Of a stretch of 40,815 nt of DNA, positions 8,566 to 16,018 are shown in pieces. Origin of the DNA: Alicyclobacillus suci (GTDB taxonomy: Bacteria > Bacillota > Bacilli > Alicyclobacillales > Alicyclobacillaceae). The notes under the pieces are model-generated. The model saw only the letters and a program-made list of their open reading frames with translations. It did no database searches and had not been told where the DNA came from. Location: the NCBI RefSeq assembly GCF_017329615.1, contig NZ_JAFMTW010000029.1, forward strand, positions 1 to 40,815, read 5' to 3'. The translations under genes were made by a program, and so were the position numbers. Every line of letters begins with the position of its first letter. The stretch's first letter is position 1.

Positions 8566-8596
8566 GCAGGTCCCCCTGAAGTGGGACCTGCTTTTT
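8566..8596 (+). terminator. Intrinsic terminator after SDR gene
   Basis: GCAGGTCCC (8566-8574) and GGGACCTGC (8583-8591) are perfect complements around an 8-base loop, followed by TTTTT. Confidence 0.85.
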
Positions 8597-8612
8597 GTGT
8601 GGTCAATCGCTG

Positions 8613-9028
8613 ATGCGGTCTAACTTGAAATATTACGGTGACGGGCAGGAGGAGTTCATACCTATTTTAAGAAATGTATAATGATACCTTTTGGGCTTGT
8701 AAATGACATATCAACATTGAAATCGAGGATTGGGGCGCGATTTTACAGTTGGCTTGGAGGGGTTCATCCAGAGTTTAGAGGTCGGGGCATAGCAAACGAA
8801 TTGATGCGTAGACAACATGTTTGGTGTGAGAAACAGGGGTTACATGTGATTCGTACGCAGACACGTAACACTTGGCGCGATATGCTCATACTCAACATAC
8901 GCAATGGATTTAATATTGTCGGCACACGTACGGAAAAAGGCGATACAACCATTCTTCTTGAGAAGAGGAGATCGCTATACAGGACGGGTTTAATCCTGAG
9001 GGCGGATCGAGAGATAATCAATTCGTGA
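8613..9028 (+). pseudogene. GNAT acetyltransferase remnant lacking most of its N-terminal half
   Basis: From ATG 8681 the frame encodes a C-terminal GNAT segment with the acetyl-CoA-binding motif GGVHPEFRGRGIANELM and the following RNGFNIVGT strand. The usual N-terminal strands are missing. A short frame from ATG 8613 (MRSNLKYYGDG, then EEFIPILRNV and a stop) resembles the start of such an enzyme, so the centre seems deleted with a frameshift. The tail after TTILLEK is not GNAT-like: it is out-of-frame sequence of the neighbouring ATPase remnant. Activity is unlikely. Confidence 0.65.
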
Positions 9029-9546
9029 CGGTCACAACAGAATCGAGTCTATACGAGCACATCAGGCTCAGCTGGATGCCGAAGGTGACGGAAGGGTTCT
9101 TTTTTAGGGCAGAAAGCTTTTTTAACTTTGCTAGTTACATTGACGCTGCAGCAAAGGAATCATCCTATAATCCTTACTATTTTTACGGTGGGAGGTCCTT
9201 GCATGAACAATCCCATGGAGAGTCGTTCCTGAATCTTTTTAAGGGTCGCTTGTCAAACCGTAGACCTGCCCTGTATCTGCTTGATGAACCAGAGGCAGCT
9301 CTTTCCCCTGCACGTCAACTTGCTTTGCTGCGTATCCTTCACGATCACGAAATGTCTGGTCGATCCCAATTCATCATCGCTACGCATTCACCGATTCTTC
9401 TGGGGTATCCAGGCGCGACGCTCATGAGCTTCGATAGCGGTTCAATTGAACCCATCTCATATCGAGAGACGCCTCATTACATCATTACAAAGCAATTTCT
9501 CAATGCTCCAGATAATATGCTTCGTGAGCTATTTAAGGATGAATAA
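8962..9546 (+). pseudogene. AAA ATPase remnant lacking the Walker A half
   Basis: Right after a stop at 8959-8961 the frame reads EEEIAIQDGFNPEGGSRDN and continues through RAESFFNFAS, YGGRSLHEQSHGESF and the Walker B segment ALYLLDEPEAALSP to FIIATHSPILLGYPGA and a normal C-terminus. Relatives of this SMC/ABC-like ATPase family begin with a P-loop (GxxGSGKST) about 20 residues before GFNPEGGS; it is absent here. The first part of the gene was therefore lost when it was joined to the GNAT remnant. A GTG at 9025 could start a 173-residue product, but without Walker A it should not hydrolyse ATP. Confidence 0.75.
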
Positions 9547-9675
9547 TGGTGAGGCGGTCTAGTGACTGGGCTGTGAGAATCGATAGAGCTTTTCTTATGG
9601 AAAGTTTACAGCATTGTTGTGATGAGAAAGTTTCAATAACTGGAGAGAAAATGCCGCTTCAGTGGGGGGAGAGAC

Positions 9676-11277
9676 TTGCGTATTCGGAACCATCTGTTGG
9701 TCGTCGCATCTATCGTTTTGTCGGCAGGTGCTGTGGGTGGTTGCTCTGCGGCGAGTCAGAGATACTCTGGGATGGGTACAGGACATGTTACCGACAGAGC
9801 TAACGCAAATGCAACGTCACCAGTGAACTCAGGTAATGTCCCCATAAACCTTGCTTCTTTATCCCCTACAGGCATCCCAACAACTACAGACAAGAAACAG
9901 GTCTTTACGGAAATATGGAATTTGTTCAATGAGAATTATCCGAACTTTGAGATGAAAGGCGTCGACTGGTCAACAGAAAGGATAAAGTATGAGTCAAAGG
10001 CAATTGACGCGGGCACATGGCCTCAATTTTTTTCAGTTGTTAACACAATGATTCATGACTTAGACGACTCGCATTGTTACTTGATAGGTGCCCCGTCGCC
10101 TACGACCTATACACCACTTATCCTAACCGCTTGGTGCAATGGGCAGGTTGTTGTGATGTGGTCTTATGATTCTTCGAAAGTGCCAGTTGGTAGTGTTGTG
10201 ACAAGTGTCGATGGAGCCGCCGTGTCGACGCGGTTAAGTCGGCCTGATTTCAGTAGCGGATACATAGAGGGCGCGGGACAAGAGGCCCTGATGACGGATT
10301 CGAATCATCCGGAGCAATTGAGTTTTAGGCTTCCTTCAAGCCATCAAACGCGTACGGCGACAGTTCCGGTGTATCCGTTAAACGGATCTGCGGTGGCCGG
10401 ACTGAAACATATCGCGAAAAGCGCTTGGGCAGTTCGACCCGGTGCTACCTATGGGGATCCAATCGCAAAAGGGGATCTTTCATTTCGCGTAGCTTATTTA
10501 GGAAATGATATTCTATACGTTTATATTCCAGCGATGGAGCCACCGGATAACACGCAGGGGGGTGAGGCGCTCGCAAGTGAGTTTCAACATGTATTGCAGC
10601 TCGCTTTGCATTCAAAGGGGATGGTTATAGATATTAGAGGCAATAGTGGTGGGGACATGTGGCCGGCTCTTTGGTTTGCTCGGCATTTGTACAGTGGTAT
10701 AGAAAGGCCAACCGAAGTGCGTTTCCGAACCAGCGAGTATGTTCAGTTGCCTTCACAATTGACAGATGGAACTCAGCGTATCGCTTTAAAAGCGTCCGAA
10801 ACGCAGGCGTCCGCAGGCTTTACAAAATGGGGCGTTACACAAATTTCTCCACTCGCTCCGAAACTCAACATTCCAGTTGCCCTTCTGACGGACGGGTGGA
10901 ATGTCTCGGCTGCGGAAAATTTCACGGTTTTTATGAAATCTGCGTCGAATGTGTCCACTTTTGGAAGTGTTACTGGTGGATCGGATGGTTCTCCACAAAC
11001 CTTTCCTGTTATGAAAGGTGTAGAAGTAAGCATTTCAACGTGGCAAGAACGTGTGATGGCCACAGGTTTACCCATCGAGGGATTTGGCTTGCACCCGGAT
11101 CATCCAATTTACATGTCGGATGCACAAGTCACCGAGGAGATGATTCGGAGTCAACAGGGAAATCCGCGGCAAACGATGGATCATGATTCCGTTTTGCAAG
11201 CTGCACAGGCCTGGGTAGAACAGCAGGTAAAAAACGGGAGGATTGAGGAAATGCGCGCATCCGCATCGGAATTTTAG
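9676..11277 (+). CDS. S41-family (C-terminal-processing-like) protease, lipoprotein
   Basis: A 533-residue protein with a lipoprotein signal ending in AVGGC (Cys23), so it should be anchored outside the membrane. An N-terminal helical region with the S41-like sequence FSVVNTMIHDLDDSHCYL is followed by a PDZ-like part (about 155-190) and the protease core: VIDIRGNSGGDMWPALWFA, then Ser411 in GWNVSAAENFTVF, which fits the catalytic nucleophile of tail-specific proteases. A matching Lys is not obvious, so the fold is surer than the activity. The start is TTG at 9676 after TGGGGGGA. It stands alone; the next gene is convergent and a hairpin lies between. Confidence 0.75.
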   Translation: MRIRNHLLVVASIVLSAGAVGGCSAASQRYSGMGTGHVTDRANANATSPVNSGNVPINLASLSPTGIPTTTDKKQVFTEIWNLFNENYPNFEMKGVDWSTERIKYESKAIDAGTWPQFFSVVNTMIHDLDDSHCYLIGAPSPTTYTPLILTAWCNGQVVVMWSYDSSKVPVGSVVTSVDGAAVSTRLSRPDFSSGYIEGAGQEALMTDSNHPEQLSFRLPSSHQTRTATVPVYPLNGSAVAGLKHIAKSAWAVRPGATYGDPIAKGDLSFRVAYLGNDILYVYIPAMEPPDNTQGGEALASEFQHVLQLALHSKGMVIDIRGNSGGDMWPALWFARHLYSGIERPTEVRFRTSEYVQLPSQLTDGTQRIALKASETQASAGFTKWGVTQISPLAPKLNIPVALLTDGWNVSAAENFTVFMKSASNVSTFGSVTGGSDGSPQTFPVMKGVEVSISTWQERVMATGLPIEGFGLHPDHPIYMSDAQVTEEMIRSQQGNPRQTMDHDSVLQAAQAWVEQQVKNGRIEEMRASASEF

Positions 11278-11300
11278 CCAACAGAAACGCGGGCTGTGCC

Positions 11301-11333
11301 GCAGGAGCACCGATTAGTCACGGTGGCTCCTGC
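11301..11333. terminator. Hairpin between convergent genes
   Basis: GCAGGAGC-ACCG (from 11301) pairs with CGGTG-GCTCCTGC (to 11333), with one unpaired base. It overlaps the stop codon of the leftward membrane protein gene. No T-run follows on either strand, so its role as terminator is only suggested by position. Confidence 0.35.
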
Positions 11334-11838
11334 GTGCCGCTCGGGTTGCGAGGTGTGCTTGGCGAGCTTCTCGGACGGCCTCTGGGTGGCGTAGTGCGAG
11401 CATGCAGGCACGCCCGAGTAGAAGCCCGGAAATGGAAAACAGATAGGGCAATGAGCTCGATTGGCCGTGAAAGGCTGCGCCGGCACCCAACAGTGGAACG
11501 AGTAGGAAGCGCAGGCCGTATCGAATTGGAATGGAGAGCAGCCAGAATAAGAGGGCCTTCCAGGAGCCAGCGACCATCCACTGCCCATTTTCCTTATATA
11601 CGCGTGTCATATGTCCCCGAATGAAGCCGACGATGAGACTGAGAAGGAGCGTCAAGATGAGTGAAACCCATCCGGCGAGTTGAACCGTTGAATTACCGGC
11701 AGCTTCATAGAATGCGTAGGCGGAAAATAACAAGGGTAATATTAATAACCGACCGCTCAGGGGCCGTGGTACCAGCTGTCTCTGTACAATGATTGCGAGG
11801 ATGACGATGCCAAGAATAATGTCCTTCGCCATGGGCAA
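11314..11838 (-). CDS. Membrane protein, possibly CcdC/DUF1453-like
   Basis: A 174-residue protein with four to five hydrophobic segments (around residues 7-18, 28-43, 54-72, 92-118, 128-145) and a strongly basic C-terminal tail rich in Arg and Ala. The size and topology resemble the CcdC/DUF1453 family, but I am not certain of it. TTG at 11838 is chosen since AAAGGAGC lies about 7 bases before; an ATG two codons later is too far from that site. It follows a two-component gene pair on the same strand after a 160-base gap and might be a target of it. An inverted repeat sits just ahead of its ribosome binding site. Confidence 0.55.
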   Translation of the reverse strand: MPMAKDIILGIVILAIIVQRQLVPRPLSGRLLILPLLFSAYAFYEAAGNSTVQLAGWVSLILTLLLSLIVGFIRGHMTRVYKENGQWMVAGSWKALLFWLLSIPIRYGLRFLLVPLLGAGAAFHGQSSSLPYLFSISGLLLGRACMLALRHPEAVREARQAHLATRAARRSHRD

Positions 11839-11853
11839 TTTTATCGCTCCTTT

Positions 11854-11876
11854 ATCCTGTTATTCGTAAACAGGAT
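11854..11876. repeat. Inverted repeat just upstream of membrane protein gene
   Basis: ATCCTGTT (11854-11861) and AACAGGAT (11869-11876) are perfect complements around 7 bases. It directly precedes the ribosome binding site of the leftward gene starting at 11838, so it could be an operator or an RNA hairpin affecting translation. Confidence 0.5.
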
Positions 11877-12000
11877 ACAGCGCGAACAAGCGCACGGCGT
11901 CTACACGAAGATATAACTTGATGCGTGGATGGATAGGGCCGTATATCTGTAGATAGATGCGCCGTGATCTATCTGGTGACGTTCGCCATACAGCCGAGCC

Positions 12001-12720
12001 CTATTGTACGATACCGCGGCGCAGTGCGAAGACGACTGCTTGCGTTCGGTCATCCACCTCAAATTTCTGGAGAATCCGGTGCACGTGTGTTTTCACTGTG
12101 CCCTCCGAGATATGTAATTTGCGGGCGATTTCGTCGTTGCGCAGTCCCCAGGCCATTTCCTGAAGTACTTCCAATTCTCGTTCTGTCAACTCATCGGCTG
12201 CAGATGGGTTGTCGAGCGCTTTGCTCTGGTTCGGTTGAGATGCTGGTGCCTGTGCAACTGTCGTTTTGATCTCTGTCTGATTTTTGATTGCCCGGGCTAA
12301 TGCCTCTCCTGCAGCGGCTGTACGGTAGAGTGCTTCACCGCGATAGACCGCCCGAATACTGTCCATCAGTTCGGCTGCATCCGCGTCTTTTAACAGGTAA
12401 CCGACAGCGCCTGCGCGAATGCCGTCGTATACGTATTCGACTACGTCAAATGTGGTCAATAAGAGAATCTTTGTATCTGGTATCGCCTCGATAATCCGCC
12501 GTGTCGCCGTTAGCCCGTCGGTACCGGGCATTTGCACATCCATCAAGATGACATCGGGGCGGGTCTGAAGTGCCTCACGCACGGCCGCATCGCCGTTGTC
12601 GGCCTCACCTGTAACCTGCATATCCGGTTGGGCGTCGATGAGGTAGTGCAGCCCTTCACGAATCAGGCGCTGATCATCAACGATTAGAACCCCAATTCGC
12701 TGGTTCGAGTCATCTTTCAT
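12001..12720 (-). CDS. NarL/FixJ-family response regulator
   Basis: A 239-residue regulator. The receiver domain has the acidic pair Asp15-Asp16, phosphoacceptor Asp61 in ILMDVQMPGTDG, the conserved Thr in LLLTTF and Lys in GYLLKDA. A linker rich in Ala and Gln (about 145-170) leads to a LuxR-type helix-turn-helix (LTERELEVLQEMAWGLRNDEIARKL, then EGTVKTHVHRIL). It binds DNA when phosphorylated by the kinase encoded just upstream, whose gene overlaps it by four bases. ATG follows AGGAG with 8 bases. The regulon is unknown; the membrane protein gene downstream is a candidate. Confidence 0.92.
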   Translation of the reverse strand: MKDDSNQRIGVLIVDDQRLIREGLHYLIDAQPDMQVTGEADNGDAAVREALQTRPDVILMDVQMPGTDGLTATRRIIEAIPDTKILLLTTFDVVEYVYDGIRAGAVGYLLKDADAAELMDSIRAVYRGEALYRTAAAGEALARAIKNQTEIKTTVAQAPASQPNQSKALDNPSAADELTERELEVLQEMAWGLRNDEIARKLHISEGTVKTHVHRILQKFEVDDRTQAVVFALRRGIVQ

Positions 12721-13943
12721 ATTTGATTCTCCTCATCTATTGGTTTGCTCCACGGCAGTATGGCTTCGATTTCCAGGCCATGGGGATAAACTGCGGACCA
12801 GTTGAAGGTGCCGCCGTGATCTTCGCAGCGGGATCGCATACCGTGCATACCAAAACCCTCTTGAAGTGGGAATCCCGGTTTCATTTGACCATCGTCTGTG
12901 ACGTGCAGACGAATATAGGTTTGATTTGATTGTTCCATGCGCTCAATTCGGATTTTGACCTGTTGTGCACCGCTGTGCCGGACGACGTTCGTGAGTGCCT
13001 CTTGAAGCACTCGGTATACGATCACGCCGGTTTCCAAGGGCAAGTCATCTAATTCCGCAGATGCATGAAAGGTAATAGACAATCCACTGTTCGCTTTGAC
13101 GCTGTCGACCAGCGCGGATATCGCTTGCATCCCGGTGATGGGGGAAGCATCTGCGACCTCTCGGACGGATTGGCGGACCTCTTCCAAGCTGTGTCGCGCG
13201 ACGGTTATGAGATCTTTAATTTGTTGCTCCGCGCCGTCGACATCCTGGCGAACGCGGTATTGTAGGGCTTGCAGTTGCACGACGAGCGAGGTTAAGGCGT
13301 GTCCCACGCTGTCGTGAATGTCGCGTGCAATCCGGTTTCGCTCCTGCACGACAGCTAATTGCATCGATCCGATGGATACCTCCTGTAAATCTCGATGCGC
13401 AGCTTGCAGGGCTTTGTGGGCGCGTTCGAGACGGAGGAAATATTGTTCTTGAGCAGCCCGAGCTTGGCGGCGCAGGTGTCCATTGCGCGTGGCTATGAAA
13501 GTCGCAAGAAATCCCATTGTGTATCCGATGTAGGCGATGCTCATATTGCCGAACGGCTTGATGAAGACGAGCAAGGTGAGAAAGCCCACCATTGCGACAG
13601 CGGCTGTCCACCAAGTATATGGGGCATTGAGTCGTGAACCGGCAATGCCAACGATAAAGAACAGCATGCCAGTGCCTGTGACGTCGCGTTGGATGAAGAT
13701 GGATATCAAGACATGCACGATCACGACGCCAATTCCGATGCTTGTTCGTAGAGACTCAGACAGGCGGTACGACATCATGACGAGGATGGCAATGCACGAG
13801 ATGACACATTCCCCGATGGAAGCGAATTGAATGACTTCACTCCCGCGCGTCATGGGTTGCCACATAGCACAGACAGCAAGCACAATGAGCGCGACTCGGC
13901 GGAAGACAACAGCGAACGCTTGATGATTTGTGCTTTGGTTCAC
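12717..13943 (-). CDS. Sensor histidine kinase, HisKA_3 (DesK/LiaS-like) type
   Basis: About 408 residues. The first ~140 contain five to six hydrophobic segments with very short loops, so the sensor part is within the membrane. A coiled coil (about 145-185) precedes the HisKA_3 box NRIARDIHDSVGHALTSL with the phosphorylated His, and the C-terminal ATPase domain ends with the G-rich EGFGMHGMRSRCEDHGG. It phosphorylates the NarL-type regulator whose gene overlaps its end. GTG at 13943 is preferred: AAGGAGG at 13954-13960 lies 10 bases before, while the ATG at 13952 abuts it. An intramembrane sensor suggests a signal tied to the membrane or cell envelope. Confidence 0.88.
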   Translation of the reverse strand: MNQSTNHQAFAVVFRRVALIVLAVCAMWQPMTRGSEVIQFASIGECVISCIAILVMMSYRLSESLRTSIGIGVVIVHVLISIFIQRDVTGTGMLFFIVGIAGSRLNAPYTWWTAAVAMVGFLTLLVFIKPFGNMSIAYIGYTMGFLATFIATRNGHLRRQARAAQEQYFLRLERAHKALQAAHRDLQEVSIGSMQLAVVQERNRIARDIHDSVGHALTSLVVQLQALQYRVRQDVDGAEQQIKDLITVARHSLEEVRQSVREVADASPITGMQAISALVDSVKANSGLSITFHASAELDDLPLETGVIVYRVLQEALTNVVRHSGAQQVKIRIERMEQSNQTYIRLHVTDDGQMKPGFPLQEGFGMHGMRSRCEDHGGTFNWSAVYPHGLEIEAILPWSKPIDEENQI

Positions 13944-14012
13944 CGCATGCATTCCTCCTTGGGTTAAGCGTATCACATACCTTGGATGACTTGCTTCTAT
14001 GCTTGGTGTGGA

Positions 14013-14180
14013 TCAGGCGTTGTAGATAACCTCGTACGTTGCGACTTGTGCTTGGCCCGCCGTATGGCCTCGACCACCATGCGCGGCTGCAAAGTGTGGG
14101 CTTTGAATCCAGTCTTGAAAGTGTTGCTCTGACTCCCACATCGTGCTCACAATTGGCAATCGGTTATGGGCTACGTACAT
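14013..14180 (-). pseudogene. Shortened antibiotic-biosynthesis-monooxygenase (ABM)-like gene
   Basis: Only about 55 residues: MYVAHNRL, then IVSTMWESEQHFQDWIQSP, FAAAHGG and a C-terminal EVIYN. ABM-domain proteins such as HmoA-type heme-degrading enzymes run to about 100 residues, with some 40 residues between the first strand and the WES(E) motif. These are missing here in frame, so an internal deletion is likely. A near-perfect ribosome binding site (GGAGGTGA, 14193-14186) still precedes ATG 14180, so a short protein is probably made. The remaining piece would not form the complete ferredoxin-like fold. Confidence 0.6.
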
Positions 14181-14267
14181 GCCAATCACCTCCATGTACT
14201 ATTCTAGGCTATGATTGGGCATCCGTCTTGGGAAGAGGGGGATGCAGATACGACGCTTCCCCTTGGA

Positions 14268-14319
14268 TTGGCAAACAGGTTTTTTTATCATATCATGATT
14301 TAGTGAAATGATGATGTGA
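14268..14319 (+). promoter_or_regulatory. Promoter with operator for arsR-efflux operon
   Basis: TTGGCA (14268-14273) and TATCAT (14291-14296) are 17 bases apart. An imperfect inverted repeat (TCATATCAT at 14288-14296 with ATGATGATGTGA at 14308-14319) covers the -10 and start site, where an ArsR/SmtB repressor would block transcription. The gene for such a repressor starts at 14332. Confidence 0.5.
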
Positions 14320-14331
14320 GGTGGCAGAGAG

Positions 14332-14682
14332 ATGCGTGACACGGTAGATGCTTCCTTAACAATTCGAGCCAAGTTTTTTCGGGGATTGGCTGATCCGTCG
14401 CGTTTGGCGTTGTTGCTGGCGCTTCGCCCAGGAGAAAAGACAGTCAGTACGCTGAGTGAGGAAACAGGCCTTTCCCAGAGTAACGTGTCTAATCACCTTG
14501 CCTGCCTCAAGGATTGCGGGCTCGTCGTCAACCGCCAGGAGTGGAGACATGTGTATTACCGAATTGCGGATAGCAAGGTATTGACACTGTTGGATATCGC
14601 GGATGAAGTAGTCGCTGAAAATGCCCAGCGCATTGCAGATTGTGTGAATTACTGTGCGCCAGAAGAGACACCGCGGGGGTGA
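14332..14682 (+). CDS. ArsR/SmtB-family metal-responsive repressor
   Basis: A 116-residue winged-helix repressor with the core KFFRGLADPSRLALLLAL, ETGLSQSNVSNHLACLKDCGLV and EWRHVYYRI. The sequence VSNHLACLKDCG resembles the CadC/CzrA helix that carries cysteines; a further Cys pair lies in the tail (DCVNYCAPE). Zinc, cadmium or a similar ion could be the inducer (inference). It is the first gene of a two-gene operon with a cation transporter, 6 bases apart. ATG at 14332 follows a GAGGTGG-type site. It probably represses its own promoter through the repeat over the -10. Confidence 0.87.
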   Translation: MRDTVDASLTIRAKFFRGLADPSRLALLLALRPGEKTVSTLSEETGLSQSNVSNHLACLKDCGLVVNRQEWRHVYYRIADSKVLTLLDIADEVVAENAQRIADCVNYCAPEETPRG

Positions 14683-14688
14683 GGAATT

Positions 14689-15342
14689 GTGGTGATGCGG
14701 CAACATGCGATATCCGTACGCAAAGGCGTCTATATCGAGTTGATATCTGTCTTTTGGATGATTGTCGAAGCAGTTGTGGCCATTGGTGCGGGGGTAGCGG
14801 CCCACTCTCTGGCACTGATCGCGTTTGGGGCGGATAGTGTAATTGAACTTGTCGCAGGGATGGTCTTGTTGTGGAGACTGACGATTGAAATGAATGGGGC
14901 AAGTGTGTATCGCGTGGAGCGCGCGGAAAAGGTATCGTCGTGGGTCGTTGGCGTGGCGCTGTGGTTGTTGGCTGTGTACATCGTCGTAGCCGCGATACAC
15001 GAGTGGTGGACGCATCATGGAGCGGAATCGTCTGGGCTTGGCATTGGACTGGCAATTGTTTCGGGAATTCTGATGCCGATTTTATCGGGTGCAAAGAAGC
15101 GCATTGGTTCTACAATAGGGAGCAAGGCGCTTCGGGCAGATGGCGCCTGTAGTATTGTCTGTGCCTATATGGCTTGGTTTGTTCTCGGTGGCGTCGTACT
15201 CACCGCCCTACTCGGGTGGTGGTGGATAGACAGCATTGCCGCGTTGGCCTTGGTGTATTTTGTCGTCAAAGAGGGCTTCGAAGCCATTCAAGAAGCAAGG
15301 GGTGTCCCGGATGCCTGCGGGTGTGGATGTCATGACGATTAA
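14689..15342 (+). CDS. Cation transporter of the cation-efflux (CDF) type
   Basis: A 217-residue membrane protein with about six hydrophobic segments. The segment LIAFGADSVIELVAG in the second or third helix is the CDF-like metal site, and WIDSIAALALVYFVVKEG resembles the later helix with its Asp. The short C-terminal tail DACGCGCHDD is a clear metal-binding end. It lacks the long cytoplasmic domain of full CDF proteins and belongs to the short cation transporters found next to ArsR repressors. Likely role: export of zinc, cadmium or another divalent ion. GTG 14689, GTG 14692 or ATG 14695 could be the start; spacing to GGGGGTGAGG suits the later ones slightly better. Confidence 0.75.
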   Translation: MVMRQHAISVRKGVYIELISVFWMIVEAVVAIGAGVAAHSLALIAFGADSVIELVAGMVLLWRLTIEMNGASVYRVERAEKVSSWVVGVALWLLAVYIVVAAIHEWWTHHGAESSGLGIGLAIVSGILMPILSGAKKRIGSTIGSKALRADGACSIVCAYMAWFVLGGVVLTALLGWWWIDSIAALALVYFVVKEGFEAIQEARGVPDACGCGCHDD

Positions 15343-15387
15343 GTGGCTTGTAGGATAGAGTGAAATCCTAATTTCAGTACATCAGAA

Positions 15388-15433
15388 GTGGACACAAATC
15401 CAGGTCTTTTGCGCGTACTGGATATGTGTCCAC
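15388..15433. terminator. Large inverted repeat between convergent genes
   Basis: GTGGACACAAATCCAG (15388-15403) and CTGGATATGTGTCCAC (15418-15433) pair over 16 bases with one mismatch and a 14-base loop. It lies between the efflux gene and the leftward HxlR gene, so a bidirectional terminator is the simplest reading, although no T-run follows. Such a long arm could also be the trace of a small mobile repeat. Confidence 0.5.
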
Positions 15434-15485
15434 GATATTTGTGAATGATTGATTCCCTTGTTTCGCTTCTGCTGGCGGCCTGTTC

Positions 15486-15863
15486 TCATGTCGATGCCTT
15501 TTGATTGAGGATGCTGTCCGTCAATACACTTGATTTGTCCCCATAGACTTTCTCGATATGTTGTTCTCCCCAAGCACACAGCATGTCCAAGATGCCCTTC
15601 AAGCTCCATCCATACTCGGTTAATTCGTATTCCACCTTTGGCGGCACTTGATTGTAACTGATGCGATTGATGACGCCATCCTGCTCTAATTCACGCAACT
15701 GCTGCGTGAGCATTTTTTGTGTAATTCCCGGCATGAGTCGTTTAAACTCGTTGGTGCGTTTTTTGCCGTGGGTAAGGTGACAAAGAATAACGCACTTCCA
15801 CTTCCCACCGATTACCTCCAAGGTCGCCTCAACCCCAATATTGTATTTCTTCGGGTTATCCAT
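15486..15863 (-). CDS. HxlR-family transcriptional regulator
   Basis: A 125-residue winged-helix protein with the family signature VIGGKWKCVILCHL, EFKRLMPGITQKMLTQQLREL and [18 protein letters not shown] Cys near the domain start (KCVILC) could act as a redox sensor as in YodB-type members (inference). It begins at ATG 15863 after AGGAGGTGG. It is divergent from a drug-exporter-like MFS gene; a 10-bp perfect inverted repeat in the gap is the likely operator. It is related to, but distinct from, the HxlR regulator at 31507 in the same window. Confidence 0.9.
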   Translation of the reverse strand: MDNPKKYNIGVEATLEVIGGKWKCVILCHLTHGKKRTNEFKRLMPGITQKMLTQQLRELEQDGVINRISYNQVPPKVEYELTEYGWSLKGILDMLCAWGEQHIEKVYGDKSSVLTDSILNQKAST

Positions 15864-15901
15864 GGTCTTCCACCTCCTGATTTTATGGGAACTTTTTAGT
15901 A

Positions 15902-15945
15902 CCTATATAACTTCAAAGTACGTACTATTCTTTCGGTTATATAGG
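15902..15945. promoter_or_regulatory. Inverted-repeat operator between hxlR-type and MFS genes
   Basis: CCTATATAAC (15902-15911) and GTTATATAGG (15936-15945) are perfect complements. The palindrome AGTACGTACT (15917-15926) lies between them. A regulator of the HxlR family encoded at the left edge is the likely ligand. Confidence 0.6.
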
Positions 15946-16018
15946 CATCATAATGGCTTTCACCGGTAAGTCAACAAACATTTGTGCACAGATGTTGGAT
16001 TTTTGGGTGGTGATTGAT

